From the NCBI RefSeq assembly GCF_000003815.2, contig NC_049995.1, forward strand, positions 8,553,520 to 8,617,519: 64,000 bases of DNA. The letters are read 5' to 3'. This document shows positions 15,301-36,594 of the stretch, in pieces; the stretch's first letter is position 1, and every line of letters starts with the position of its first letter. The DNA is from Branchiostoma floridae. Its lineage: Eukaryota > Chordata > Leptocardii > Amphioxiformes > Branchiostomatidae. The notes under the pieces are model-generated. The model was not told the DNA's origin. It saw nothing but the letters and a program-made list of their open reading frames with translations, and did no database searches. Both the position numbers and the translations under genes were made by a program.

Positions 15301-15772
15301 TCTTTCAATGTTCTCCAAGACCTTTCAAGTATTCTTCAATGATCTCCATAATTTTCAATGATCTTTCCATAATAACCTGTCTTCTAAAGGTATATGCTGT
15401 ATGAGTTTCTGTGACGTTTTCACTATAACCTTTCGACATTTAAAAGCTGTACAATTGCCATTTACAGGGAAGCATTGTGAACCGCCCAAACAAATGCTGA
15501 ACGTGACGTCACGTTGTATCGTGGAGTACTCCAATGGCATGGCTGATAATGAGAACTACATCTTACAGTGGGCTCCCCAGCCTAACACAACAGTCAATGC
15601 GACCGACGGATCGATCTGCGATCACATCAACGCTCAGATACCTCCTGGATTATATGACTGTGTAGGCAATCCGTGGATGCACACGTCTGTTTCACTCACC
15701 GACGGTATGAATTTGTTCATTTTACCTTTGCCAAGAGGGTTCTGTATTCGGTGCCGTGTGTGTGTGTGTGTT

Positions 15773-15849
<77 letters not shown>

Positions 15850-18184
15850 AGGTCAGGTTTAATGATGGGCCTCCCAGTGGTTTCCTACGGTACTGCAGCC
15901 GGAATGAAATGTTTTGACTGATAGACAGCCGCAGGTATTGTTTTACACCAGACGATTATATAATTATGTGATCTCTTACGTTACAAGTACCTGCCATATG
16001 CTATTCTTACTATAGCAAAGAAAGTTTCAAGAAGCTACTGATGGATCGGACCATTGCAAGATTGAGTGTATGGTTGAGGAATTGAGTATTCAGTCACCTA
16101 TCAAAGAAGTACACAGATTTGTGGTTTTCTTGGCACTTTGAAAGAGCTTCCAGTTTCCGTATCTCATGTCAAGGATTGTTTTTCCAAAACCAGATGGAAA
16201 AGGTTTTTTCATAGGCTTCCAATGTTAATGTTGATCTAAAAGTACAGTATGTGATGTGCTTAACGTAATTGACTCAGTATATAAATATTGTTATATTTTT
16301 CATACAGATATGCCGTACTTCGGTAAACATGGATCCTACATCGGCGGTGGCTACATTACTAGCCTTCGAACAACAAACGACACAAACTTCCTACAACAGA
16401 ACGGCTGGTTGGACGAAAACACCAGGGCTCTTTTCATCGAGCTTATCCTGTACAACCCGCACGTCAACTTGTTTTCTGTCGTGTCATTGGCCGCGGAGTT
16501 CACCAATCTCGGAGCAGTTTACAAAAGTTCGGAGATCGTGACCGTCCGGCTCATCCAACATGACGTCATCTTGCTTCTGGCCTTGCGAGGGGTGTTGGCG
16601 CTTTTTCTACTCTACTTCACACTTCGCGAAGGTAAGCGCGATTCAAAGATTGTTTTCTCTGAAAAACAGGTGTTATTTCTTTACTGAATCTTTTCTTAAA
16701 ACAAAACTAGAATCTACGAGTTCCACGAGCTCATACCTTCGACAAGTAATTTTGTCTCAGTACAATTCAAATGATATGCAAACAAGTCACTTATAAGCAT
16801 GATTTATGCGAATTCATTACATCCTCTTTCTAAATCAGCTATGTTACAAATATCCTCATTCATTAAGCTATTGTAGCATTGCATCATAACTTGTACGAAT
16901 GATGTAAGAATTTACATTATCTATGTTTGATGATATTTGCTTTTTTTCAAGTGCACATGTGACACTAGTATAAATATGCTATCATTTGCACTATCAACAT
17001 ATTATTACGTTGTTCTGTATCCAAACTACAGAGACTTGATTATTTAACACATTTATTTAGCCTTGAATAGTATTTTAGGACAGAAAACGTGATAGTTGGA
17101 AAAGTTGTGATAAAAGTTGTGGTTATTTCAATAAATGTCTATATACTAGTGAAATAATGTGATAGAGGGGTGCTATCCCATTTTTTCTCTAGAAGACAAA
17201 ACTTAAGACCAATCTTTTAACCTTTTATTAGTAAAATAATGGGATAAAGGGACCGGCAAAGGAAGCCGTCGGATTAGCTAAAATAGAATGGATACAAGAC
17301 TGCCGTTTCAGCGACGCAGTGTATATTTCGCTAGATGGCGCTTCCCGTTAGAGGATAACGTGTGCTTTTTCTAATTTCTCCGAATTTCATTGGCTCCTAA
17401 AGGAAAGTCTCTACTGTCTCGTCCACTGGAGTACCTTATGGAGTTCTGGAGCTGGATAGAACTGTTGGTCATCACCATCGGTTTCTCCACCATCGTGATC
17501 TACTTCTACACACAGAACATCATAGACCAAGTCGCAGAACAACGACAGAATGGCAACTCTGCTTTCCACCTGTACAAGAGCGCTGTCAGCTGGTTCCAAC
17601 TCTCCACCTACTTGCAAGGCTTCCTCATTTGCTGCGCTACGCTAAAATTCATCCGCCTTCTACGCTTCAATTCTCACGTATACGCCTTGTCTATGACGAT
17701 ACGGAAATCCATCAAACCCCTCGTTTACTTCATGTTCACTGTAGCTATCGTTCTGTTAGCGTTTATCCTTATGATGGTTTTGGTCTTAGGTACAAACAGC
17801 GACGGGTACAAGAACATAACATCCGGTCTCCAAAGCCTTCTTCTAATGATGTTGGGAAGTTATGATTTCGAAGCTCTGTCAGAGGGACATAGAATACTTG
17901 GTCCGCTGGTTTTCTTCTTGTATCAAGTTGCCATGCAGTTTATTTTGCTCAGTATTTTTATGGTTATCCTTTTTGATGTGTATGAGAATGGAGACTGGAC
18001 GACAAATCCTTACGATCTCGGGTTTAATGATTTCCTAAAGGAAGCGGCAACAGAGGCTGTTGAGAAGATTAAAGGGACGTCTTCTGTCAAAACCAAAAGA
18101 AACAAACCTGAGATGGAAAGGCGATTTTCCACGGATATGATTCCTAAGATAAATCGTGGCTTTAGCGAACTTAACATCGTTTAA
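46..18184 (+). CDS. Polycystin-1-like protein, 3' 25 exons (5' end outside window)
   Basis: Exons, all with AG/GT borders: 46-153, 975-1151, 1545-1670, 2245-2359, 3181-3266, 3465-3584, 4199-4348, 4802-5014, 6081-6387, 6946-7073, 7474-7692, 8078-8185, 8852-9030, 9493-9558, 9825-9932, 10353-10566, 11280-11436, 11975-12162, 13149-13244, 13454-13552, 13813-14049, 14785-14959, 15468-15704, 16308-16631, 17403-18184. They total 4719 bases, one open frame of 1572 residues plus TAA. Order (residues of this partial protein): REJ/GAIN-like ectodomain 1-510, GPS 511-531, TM1 about 553-572, PLAT about 601-715, TM2-TM5 about 766-923, acidic loop, TM6 about 1020-1041, extracellular polycystin domain, TM7-TM11 and C-tail. 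Eleven membrane spans is the PKD1-family topology. Family knowledge: such proteins sit in cilia or sperm/sensory membranes and pair with PKD2-type channel subunits. Which paralogue (PKD1L1/2/3 or PKDREJ) cannot be settled without the N-terminus. Confidence 0.93.
400..578. repeat. Partial copy of the 10587-10829 inverted-repeat element family
   Basis: In the intron between the first two polycystin exons. It shares with 10587-10829 the words CGGACCCGG, AACAAATAGAC, GGATAAATTTG, GGGCACC and AATGGGACC in the same order. A poly-C run at about 391-405 marks its left side. Clear terminal repeats are not seen here, so it is a diverged or truncated copy. Confidence 0.5.
617..850. mobile_element. MITE-like element with about 28-bp terminal inverted repeats
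   Basis: Left end GTGGTATCTCACTGCACTTG and right end CAAGTGCAGTGAGATACCAC are reverse complements, continuing into GGGCACC/GGTGCCC. About 234 bp, AT-rich centre, no coding capacity. No target duplication is obvious. It lies in an intron. Confidence 0.7.
1207..1361. mobile_element. MITE-like element, AGCCTGG family
   Basis: Left end AGCCTGGATACCAGATCC matches the reverse complement of the right end GGATCTGGCATCCAGGCT with one mismatch. A second, much tighter member of the same family is at 19441-19544. Intronic, non-coding. Confidence 0.65.
3718..4010. mobile_element. Foldback element, diverged member of the hammerhead-like family
   Basis: Contains on the minus strand CTGATGA (around 3762-3768) upstream of GAAACGG (3730-3736) and on the plus strand CCCTGAG-AAAGGTAGC-loop-GCTACC (3968-3995), arranged as an inverted pair. 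The centre has GCAGCGCCACCTA and CCCAAACGTGACT, words shared with 62636-62880 and 7168-7400. The cores are decayed here. Confidence 0.45.
4003..4052. repeat. AACTAT-type microsatellite
   Basis: A run of imperfect six-base units (CTATAA/AACTAT) about 50 bp long, in the intron between exons 3465-3584 and 4199-4348 and adjoining the foldback element. Confidence 0.85.
5079..5205. repeat. Left-end fragment of the 38928-39360 hAT-like family
   Basis: TTAGGGGTGGGTACCGGTAC, then ACAAAACCGGTTTTTCT, ATTGGACCGGTCCAG and CCGGATGTTGGACCGATT occur in the same order as at 38928-39040. No matching right end was found downstream, so this looks like a truncated or rearranged copy. Confidence 0.6.
5227..5340. 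repeat. Short dispersed element, also present inverted at 58234-58350
   Basis: The words ACAATCTCTCGCTGGCTGG, GGGTTAAT, GGCAATTGTAGG and TTTAGTCAGGCTA reappear as reverse complements at 58234-58350, inside the KCTD intron. The ends (TAGCCTG... and ...CAGGCTA) are short inverted repeats. Non-coding. Confidence 0.6.
6946..7692 (+). CDS. GPS motif and first membrane span of the polycystin-1-like protein
   Basis: Two exons (6946-7073, 7474-7692). They hold the cysteine pattern of a GPS: ESSCVYF, DGCE, then HCRCDHLTKFAGF. The HL/T tripeptide used for autoproteolysis in adhesion GPCRs and polycystin-1 is intact, so cleavage is plausible (between partial-protein residues 527 and 528). About 25 residues later comes a hydrophobic segment (GLVLVLTVFASYLFGILL), followed by basic residues, which fits TM1 with a cytoplasmic side leading into PLAT. 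Confidence 0.9.
7168..7400. mobile_element. Foldback element with hammerhead-like core at its right end
   Basis: Two inverted copies of a unit of about 110 bp: the outer arms share GTGACC...GAACCAGTCAGAA words and the inner arms share GCAGCATAGGTGT / ACACCTATGCTGC. The right copy ends in the hammerhead-like core at 7358-7390 and then GAATAAAACACTTGG. The single unit also occurs alone at 11733-11862. It lies in the intron just before the GPS exon. Confidence 0.65.
7358..7390 (+). ncRNA. Hammerhead-ribozyme-like core
   Basis: CTGAAGA, one extra base, stem GGTGAC/GTCACC with a five-base loop, then GAAACGTT. CUGANGA and GAAA are the invariant strands of a hammerhead core, and ACGU is a self-complementary stem III of the kind proposed to work as dimers in Penelope-like elements. 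The extra base between CUGANGA and stem II departs from the textbook motif, so activity is not assured. Confidence 0.4.
8078..9932 (+). CDS. PLAT/LH2 domain of the polycystin-1-like protein
   Basis: Exons 8078-8185, 8852-9030, 9493-9558 and 9825-9932. The first opens with YVITVYTGFRGNAGTTAQ, then VTVALNG, DSFLVSTEEPIGELTHLRVWH, a GGYSPGW turn and FLCNRWLS. This is the beta-sandwich signature of PLAT domains just after TM1 of PKD1 proteins, a lipid/protein-binding cytoplasmic domain. Splice phases: 8852-9030 ends in phase 2 (W codon split), 9493-9558 ends within an Arg codon, 9825-9932 ends within an Arg codon. Confidence 0.9.
8541..8860 (+). repeat. Tandem copies of an intron 3'-end segment before the second PLAT exon
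   Basis: Three diverged units of about 100-115 bp each contain CAACTAACGCTAG-like words, a T-rich stretch, GTTGAGACAA and end in an AG followed by GTCA: acaggtcaaagtgacc (8633), ataggtcaaagtt (about 8713) and the real acceptor acag/GTCACAGTAGCC (8852). Only the last is followed by the PLAT open frame. A fainter fourth unit may end near 8532. Confidence 0.6.
10080..10225. repeat. Degenerate tandem repeat (CTCAAGATTATTTGAAA-like)
   Basis: Around eight irregular units of TCAAGATTnTTTGAAA with spacing of roughly 17-25 bp, all in the intron before exon 10353-10566. Confidence 0.7.
10353..12162 (+). CDS. TM2-TM5 block of the polycystin-1-like protein
   Basis: Exons 10353-10566, 11280-11436 and 11975-12162. 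The first carries HLWFSVVGRP and FTRVQRLSCCLTLLYSTML, the very conserved start of the polycystin-1 membrane block. The second has a span IMIGIQSAAIILPVNILIVF. The third holds two long hydrophobic helices linked by a short basic loop. A long TC microsatellite starts just 12 bases after the donor of the third exon. Confidence 0.88.
10587..10829. mobile_element. MITE-like element with TAGGTCCCAATTG terminal repeats
   Basis: Left end TAGGTCCCAATTG, right end CAATTGGGATCTA. GC-rich interior unlike the surrounding AT-rich intron. It starts only 20 bases after the donor of exon 10353-10566. A diverged relative is at 400-578. Confidence 0.65.
11733..11862 (+). repeat. Single unit of the foldback/hammerhead-like family
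   Basis: Shares TTTGGGACCGCATCTGTAAG, GCAGCGACACCTATGTTGCA and a terminal stem GGTGAC/GTCAC followed by GGAAACGTCG and GAATAAAGCA with the right half of 7168-7400. The CUGANGA strand is mutated (CTACGGA), so this copy should be inactive. Confidence 0.55.
12175..12306. repeat. (TC)n microsatellite, about 130 bp
   Basis: Almost pure TC with two short interruptions, starting 12 bases after the donor of exon 11975-12162. Open frames of Leu-Ser or Arg-Glu across it are artefacts of the repeat. Confidence 0.95.
13249..13456 (+). repeat. Minisatellite with unit about CCTTCTAGTGTCTTGTTTTA
   Basis: Seven to eight units of 20-25 bp fill nearly the whole intron between exons 13149-13244 and 13454-13552. 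Each unit contains CTTCTAG, so the real 3' splice site (ccttctag/ACAAAT, 13453) is the last of a row of near-identical acceptor-like sequences. Confidence 0.85.
13813..18184 (+). CDS. Polycystin channel domain (PKD channel, TM6-TM11) and C-tail
   Basis: Exons 13813-14049, 14785-14959, 15468-15704, 16308-16631 and the terminal exon 17403-18184. TM6 (VLEVLVFGLFISVIMAASYG) is followed by the large extracellular polycystin domain, with the conserved GWLDENTRALFIELILYNP and NVNLF-like (HVNLFS) stretch. The last exon has spans around WIELLVITIGFS, LQGFLICCATLKFIRLLRF and YFMFTVAIVLLAFILMMV, a pore-helix-like stretch (LQSLLLMMLGSYDF) and the final span ending FMVILFDVYENGD. The tail after residue 1510 is short and basic, with no clear coiled coil. 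TTG at 17390 that opens the frame is not a start: the exon begins after AG at 17402. Confidence 0.92.
14054..14279. mobile_element. TA-flanked MITE, TACTGTAAATGCATTTAAG family (copy 1)
   Basis: Left TACTGTAAATGCATTTAAGT, right ...GCGGTATTTACAGTA. Interior words TTCGCGGTAGC, GCGGTGG and GCGAAC recur on both arms. Copies 2 and 3 are at 26352-26562 and 30824-31025. TA at the outer ends suggests a Tc1/mariner-type target. It begins 5 bases after the donor of exon 13813-14049. Confidence 0.8.
14985..15370 (+). repeat. Degenerate tandem repeat ATCTTTCAATGATCTCC
   Basis: Roughly fifteen irregular units of 15-25 bp, each containing ATCTTTCAATGAT or a close variant, occupy most of the intron between exons 14785-14959 and 15468-15704. 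Confidence 0.8.
15757..15842. repeat. (TG)n microsatellite
   Basis: About 85 bp of TG with a few TTTG interruptions, 50 bases after the donor of exon 15468-15704. Confidence 0.95.
15865..15915 (+). repeat. Short dispersed repeat GGGCCTCCCAGTGG...GGTACTGCAG
   Basis: The pattern GCCTCCTAGTGG, about 10 bases, GGTACTGCAG, then a purine-C-ttcc end is seen three times: about 7787-7835, here, and about 22679-22725. No longer unit could be traced. Confidence 0.5.
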
Positions 18185-18691
18185 ACTACTTGAGTGACTT
18201 CACTTCTACTTTCTTTGTTATGACCTAGCTGTTCCAGCTATAGTAAAGAAAGAGAAGCATTGTTTAATTACTACTACTACCAGTCAGTCAATGCAGACTA
18301 TGACACTAAGTACAATCACAACGTAGACTATAATACGAAAGGTGTGCAAAGTGAATACAAAATACATTAAGTTAATGATGCAACTTGGAAAATGATAAGG
18401 CAAAGTGCAATTCAAGGGGCTTGTTTAAGAATATCAAAAACAAAACACACATCTCTCTTACTGGTACACAGAACGATATTTTCCATATGTTCAACTCATA
18501 TACTAGTATCCGTCTACATAGGTCAATTTATCTACACTTTATTCCGAATGCGAGGCCAGATCACTTATACAAGATGTATGACTGTATTGTTATCGATCAA
18601 AGTTTGTTGTTCTGTATGTAGCCTGGTAGTACCATTGTCTATATAGATACATGTAGTAGTTGTTATGGTTATGGCACATTGTAACTTGTGC

Positions 18692-18697
18692 AATAAA
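18692..18697 (+). terminator. Polyadenylation signal AATAAA of the polycystin-1-like gene
   Basis: AATAAA follows the stop codon by about 0.5 kb on the same strand and is followed by a T-rich stretch. It is the first canonical hexamer seen after the last exon, so a 3' UTR of about 500 bases is inferred. Confidence 0.5.
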
Positions 18698-18973
18698 GTT
18701 TATTCATTCATTCACTCTATCTTGTTCCTTTCCCATTTAGATTTGCATAGCGCTTATTTCGATATTTAGTGCTGGATACATATATACTGGATGTTATGAG
18801 GAACAATAGTAACGTTGTATTGTTTGTACTCCAGTAGTAATTTGATGCAAATTGCTACAATAATGAGTTTATTTGCAAAATCATGCCCGAGGGCTAATTG
18901 CATATACAGTCTCAAGAACTAAGACAGGTAAAAGAATGATACATAAAACTAGTGTCTATCAACTAATATGATA

Positions 18974-19147
18974 CAGTAGAAGCCGCTTAAATGCACACCC
19001 AATTTGCCAGAGCATTTCGTGCAATTATCCGAATGGTGCAATAAAGCGAAGTTATTAAGCTGGACCACACCACCATGGAATTTAGAGATTCTATGCAATT
19101 AACAGAAGTGTGCGATTATCCGTTGTGCAATTAACTGGCTTCCACTG
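18974..19147. mobile_element. MITE with CAGTAGAAGCC terminal repeats
   Basis: Left CAGTAGAAGCCGCTTAA, right TTAACTGGCTTCCACTG, preceded on the left by TA. CAGT...GAAGCC ends are typical of pogo/Tigger-like non-autonomous elements; the right TA is not preserved. Confidence 0.65.
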
Positions 19148-19440
19148 TCTTATGAATACTATTGTCGGGTTTGACTTCTTCTTTGAAGGCAGTGGTTATT
19201 GAACTGTCTCACATTCTGTATGATGGTGGGATTTTGTGCTTTTAGTAAAAATATATCTTTTGGTGATCACTTAGGTGGTAAAAGCTTGGTGAACTAGGCA
19301 TTTATGCTGTTAGCGCTCTTCATGTACATGACTTATAAACAAATGCTACAATAAAAAGCCTTCTTTGCTAAGATGAGACCTTATTTCTTACTTTGAACAA
19401 CTTGTTTTGTCTGGTTCTGCGTCTTTGCTGTCAGCTGATC

Positions 19441-19544
19441 TAGCCTGGTATCCAGCCGTAATATAGCTCCCGAGTCTCTTCTCTCGTAATTGCGAAGAGG
19501 AGAGAAGAGGCTCGGGAGCTATATTACGGCTGGATACCAGGCTA
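19441..19544. mobile_element. Near-perfect palindromic MITE, AGCCTGG family
   Basis: Arms of about 35 bp beginning TAGCCTGGTATCCAGCCGTA are reverse complements of each other without mismatch, with a short purine/pyrimidine-rich centre. Flanks AGCTGATC (19433-19440) and AGCTGATT (19545-19552) form an 8-bp target duplication with one mismatch. The low divergence suggests recent movement. Confidence 0.8.
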
Positions 19545-21455
19545 AGCTGATTCGCCAACATAATTTTTCCCACTGAAGAAAGCGCACACAAAAACACACC
19601 AAACAGAAGCTTTATTTTTTGCTTTATTTTTTGCCTCATGCATTCATGCATAGCTACCAGTTTACATGATGCACATGGAGTTACCCTTATTCACGTCCAT
19701 AAATTATCACCCACTATGAAACCGAAAGAAACCCATTTTTTCAAACAGTTGTTACTATTGACAACGGAGAACGCAAAGCAAATCGAATAAACTTTCCAAG
19801 CAGATGTTGGGGTTAAAGATGATGATGTTTTCTGAGTGACGACCGGGCTTCTCATATAGTCTCTTACCCCATATAAGCAGATAAACAATCTAGCAAATGG
19901 TAATAGCTTCTTTAACGAAAATTGAAGATGTCTACCTATTCTTAACCAGTTCAATATGCACAGAGTGTGATGTAGACATGAATGTAGGCGGCGCTTCTAC
20001 GGGCGGACATTGTGTTACATGGGCTCCTCGCGCGGCGCCTAAAACTATCCTTTTTAAGACAACTAGTGCCTAAATCGCCATTCTAGATGCGTGATAAGAT
20101 GTCTGGACCTATTTGGGAAAGATTTCACAGGCTTAAGCATGAGTTCTTGTTCATTTTCACACTTTATAAGTCGGAACTACAGACCCTATGAGAGCCCAAA
20201 CTGCAGTACCGCTCCCGGCCACGTCCTGAAAAGTGGCTAAGACGACCGTCAAATTGCCAATTTTCACCCTTTTCACGAATGGGGAAATGGAGAAAGGCTC
20301 GCAAAGGGGATGGTATTTTTGTAGCTTATTTCACTTGATCTTCCAAAATATGACCATTTGAGATTAAATTTGACAAGATCTAAGGCAGTTCACCAACAAA
20401 ACCATGGAATATATAATAGGTTTAAGAAAATGACACGTTTCTTAAACAAATAGAAGTGATCGAGTTCATGTCGTGTAAATTGTCTAATTCAGCTACCAGA
20501 GCCAAAGTTCAATTCTATTTGGGGAAACATGTAAAAGATGATGCAGCGTTCGTCAAATGCAACGATATTTCTGTTTTTATCACTGGATCAAAATAGATTT
20601 CATTTCAAAATGTCGTAAGCGGTATATCAGTCTGGATACACAGCTTGAACTCTTCAGTACAAACCTGGTGAGTTACGCCATGAGATGGTTTAATGGGTAT
20701 ACAATACAAACAAAATAACCCACATTGATCCGTGTATCTGTAAATTCAAATTTGACTGCCAGGTGTCGTTATTAATATCAAACTCAGAATTGTGATCCAT
20801 ATTTTGTGAGAAGTCTAAGAATTTTGATACAGCTGCATATCTTCAGGACCTGTTTGATCCTGTTCTTACTAGCTTTGTCCGTGGTTTTCTGGCATGTTAG
20901 TAGCTCACAAACAAAGCTTCGTAGAAAAGGCATCTAGCGCACCGATGGACTATACTAAATGGATCAAAAGCGACGGCTATAGTGACTAGAAATATCTTTG
21001 CAACTAGTTTATAATTGTACATATATGCCATGTCGTTCATTTGCTGTTCAGAGCCCACGAGAATCATCACCACTCGGACCACTACCACAAGAAGCATGTG
21101 AATGTCATTCTCGATCATAAGCGAAAGTTTTGACGCAAATATACAAAACTAACAGTGGGGTTCAAGCCCGCCCGGGAGCCAGTAGACTGTTTCTACGAAC
21201 GCCTCTTGTTTCAAGATTACTGCACGGCAAGCAATGTTATGTGCTGATTGACCAACTAGAATTAATTGAATTAGTTCAATGAGCAGCTACTATGACACTC
21301 TAAATACAATCTAAAAGCCGACTTATTGTACCAAGACACAGTATATGTCAAGCATCACCTATTGCACGTTTTTAGTGTTTAAAAATGGCGGTACTACAAC
21401 AATATTAAAATTCTCAAGATTTCGGCCGCACTACTTTGTACCGCGGATATAAACT

Positions 21456-22086
21456 GTGCTACTCGGTGCAAAGGTGAGATCGACGCTGATTGGTCATGTG
21501 CATGTACATGTTCCATCTCTCATGATCGAAAACACTGAGCTACAACAGGTGCCAGTGATGAGGATCCTGGGCGTGTTTCTGCAGGCTGACCTACGTTGGA
21601 ACTCTCACGTTGACACCATTTGTAACAAATCTAGCCGACGCCTTTACCTCCTCCGTAATCTGAAACACTTTAACGTGTCCATCGGCGACCTAGTCACAGT
21701 GTATGTGACTTACATCCGACCTGTCCTGGAGTATTGTGCCCCCGTCTGGCACTCCGGGCTCACCACTGCACTTAGTGACAGGATCGAGAAGGTCCAACGG
21801 AGAGCTGTGCGTATAATACTGGGACAGAGCTACACGTCTTACACTGATGCCTGTTCTGACTTGGGTCTACCTTCGCTACAAGCACGACGTCTTGAACTGA
21901 TCACACACTTTGCTAACTAGCTCTCTCAGTCAGTCCGATCATTTCTTGCACTTACTGCCACCAGCCAGAGGTGAGATCAGTGGTAGACAGACAAGGTCAT
22001 CCCACAAACTGAACACTACTCGCTGTAGAACTGAACGCTATCGTAACAGCGCTGTACCCTTCATGGTCCGCCTTTTGAACAAGTAA
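21456..22086 (+). pseudogene. CR1/L2-type LINE fragment: C-terminal part of reverse transcriptase
   Basis: The frame 21456-21920 encodes RT thumb/connection-like sequence with RILGVFLQADLRWNSHVD, then VTYIRPVLEYCAPVWHSGL and RIEKVQRRAVRIILG, the hallmark of non-LTR elements of the CR1/Jockey group. A frame change near 21915 leads to the normal LINE C-terminal ending (HLLPPARG ... RYRNSAVPFMVRLLNK) and stop at 22084-22086. The endonuclease and most of the RT are absent, so this is a 5'-truncated dead copy, the usual outcome of LINE insertion. Confidence 0.85.
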
Positions 22087-23450
22087 TTGTTACCTGTATG
22101 TTTGTGCTTTGTATCAAATAGTAAGTCATTGTGTATTTTAAATATTTGTTTACCTTCCGATAAAGTGATGTGCTGATATTACTGCAAATACTAATTTATA
22201 TGCTTTATCCCGATACTGATTTAATTCGTCTGCAACGATTTTTAAGAGCTGTACTATTGCAATGATTCATGATATTCGATTTTAACTACTTTAATGATTG
22301 ATGTAATGACATGTCGTAATTCAGCCTTGTGGCTGCTATGTTACTGTCAGTTTTGTTTTCGAAATAAACCATTCATACAGAAAATACTCATCCATATTAC
22401 TGTATGTCAAACGATGTTACGGGATGATTGGTCAACTAGAATTAATTGACCAATCAATGTGACAAAAAAATCCTACAGCGAATGTAAACAAGCAAGTGTC
22501 CAGTCCATAATGGAGGATAAGGTTTAAGTGGTGGATACTTTCAACTTTGGTTCGAGATCGAGCTACACCAAAATAAAGTTAGGTATTCTGCCCTATTTTG
22601 GCTCTTTCGTCTTCTCTTATTTGTCTAGTGGACAAGAGAAACTTCACAGCTGAGGTAGGCTTGGATACGACCAAAACTGGGCCTCCTAGTAGCTATCCTA
22701 GGTACTGCAGCAGGACTTCCTTCTTTTGAACTATTTGAAGATCGCACATTGGCCACTTACTATCACAGCTTGTCTGGTTTCTTCCAGTGCTGGTCCCAAG
22801 ACCCTATTTGCATTTGGTCTTCCTTGTGGTCTAAGGTTATTGAACTCTTGGTGGTAACCCTCATCTCTGCTGATAGTTCGATCACTCAACATAGACTGGA
22901 TAATATAAGCTAGCTTCCCAGCACTTCTATCCATTTGCCCACATTACAAATTTATGTGACCTAGGAGGTGCATCACTTGAATACTGGGGAAGTCTGCAGT
23001 CAAAAATTTAGTGCAAGAATTTCATGTGTTTGAACAAATTTTTAGCTATGGACAATGCTAGCTACAAACACAGATTAACTTTCTTGGTTTGTACTGGACC
23101 TGTTGGACTTCTTACATGGTCAGTCCATTTTGACCTTATTAAAAGTATATGTCTAGCAGTATCTGTAAGAGGGAACTCCTAACAAGGGCTGTCTCCAGGT
23201 CTTGACATTTACCCTTTCCCAAGCTTTGTTTGAGAGCCCATGTTGTTAATTTTGTCCTTACGAAAAGTGTTTTCATCAGTTTAATGTCATGAAGAGAGGA
23301 GTTTTTGGATGGCCACCGTGATATTCGTTTGTTATTGTACTAGGACCGGAGGACGGGTCCTGGAGAACTAGTCCTAATGGTTGAACCTTTGTTCAATCTC
23401 TACACAATATCTACAACAGAGAACATAAAAGACACGACCACAATGCTGGT
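22087..23450. other. Intergenic, no gene recognised
   Basis: Holds the LINE 3' tail (ending near the AATAAA-like ATAAACCATTC at about 22364) and one copy of the GGTACTGCAG repeat (22679-22725). No conserved frame, RNA gene or promoter was recognised. Confidence 0.5.
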
Positions 23451-23599
23451 GTGAAACAGTAGTTTTAATTCCCAAAGTTGCAGATGGTACACATTCAAGG
23501 CATCTTCCAGCCTCAACACAAACAAGAACACATGTTCACACACCAGTTATTCTGATAACACTCATTCCCAGAGCTGATCTCGCCACAGTTTCCCAACAA

Positions 23600-23835
23600 G
23601 ATCGTCTCCTTTTTTTCCACATTTTTGCGGTGTTTTTGATACGTTTTTTCCATTTTTTATGCCTCCTCTAGTTTCCGTGTGGTTTCTTCTTCTTTTCTGC
23701 TTGAGATCGAAATTTTTTTTACTTATTTTACGATTTTTTTTGCCTTTTTTGAACTATCAGTCCCGCAAAACTGTACACCTCGCCAGGTGGCACCTTTTCA
23801 AACGTAAGATTAGTTTTACAATTTTTTTTTTACAA
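23600..23835 (-). promoter_or_regulatory. A-rich tracts in the presumed PABP 3' UTR
   Basis: On the minus (PABP transcript) strand this stretch has repeated A5-A9 runs separated by a few bases, at about 23606-23665, 23705-23755 and 23820-23835. It lies 0.65-0.85 kb after the PABP stop. Such tracts could bind poly(A)-binding protein itself; the end of the transcript is not known. Confidence 0.4.
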
Positions 23836-24471
23836 AAATAGCATAAAGTAACATGAAGCTATTAACAGTTCAACCCTGTGTCATCCTAGGATGTTATAAA
23901 TCATTCAAAAACTGTCCAACATTATTAATTTTTTCAACAATCTTGACCACTTAAATATTTCAACAAACCCATGCAGATTAGTAATAGAATGTCACTGCTG
24001 TTAAAAACACTTGCATGTGGCATAACTAAGACAACTACTATGGAACTTATAGAAAAACAGACTTAGTTTACCTTCTCACAGGCTTCCCTGGCTGTCTTTA
24101 TCGATTTTGTTGGATTTTACTACAAAAATATCCTGCCCACTCAACTTCCGTTGTTAAAAGAAGAGGATTTCCTTGCACGAGGTCAACGAACGAAGAAACG
24201 AATATGATGGACAAAGAGATGTTTTTGACAGCTTTCATACAAAAGGTAGTATATAATAGTCAGGCTTGAAACTGTAAAACACTCATTCACACTCGACTAT
24301 CGCTATTTTTGCAGTTAAAAGTTTTAGTTTTACCCATGCGTCAACTTTCCAGATATCACCCCACCCGGTTTGGCGTACAGTTTCCACAGGAAGGAATTAC
24401 TTGCTTGCTTGCTACTCTAGGTTTAACGTTAGGTTCCTCGCGAAACTTGGTGGGGGTGGTAGGGGGCGTGG

Positions 24472-36594
<12,123 letters not shown>

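Larger units (their letters stand above)
18185..21440. other. Intergenic, 3' UTR and repeats, no gene recognised
   Basis: After the polycystin 3' UTR (to about 18720) I see AT-rich sequence with two MITEs (18974-19147, 19441-19544) and a CCAAGCAGATGTTGG word (19797) shared with 40839-41585. Open frames here are short, lack splice borders and match nothing I recognise. Confidence 0.6.

Noticed and set aside
15401-15862. 153-codon frame ending in a Cys-Val run
   Set aside because: Real exon is only 15468-15704; the rest is intron and TG repeat.
17390-17402. Start of a separate protein at TTG 17390
   Set aside because: These bases are intron; the AG at 17401-17402 and the phase match with exon 16308-16631 make it an internal exon.
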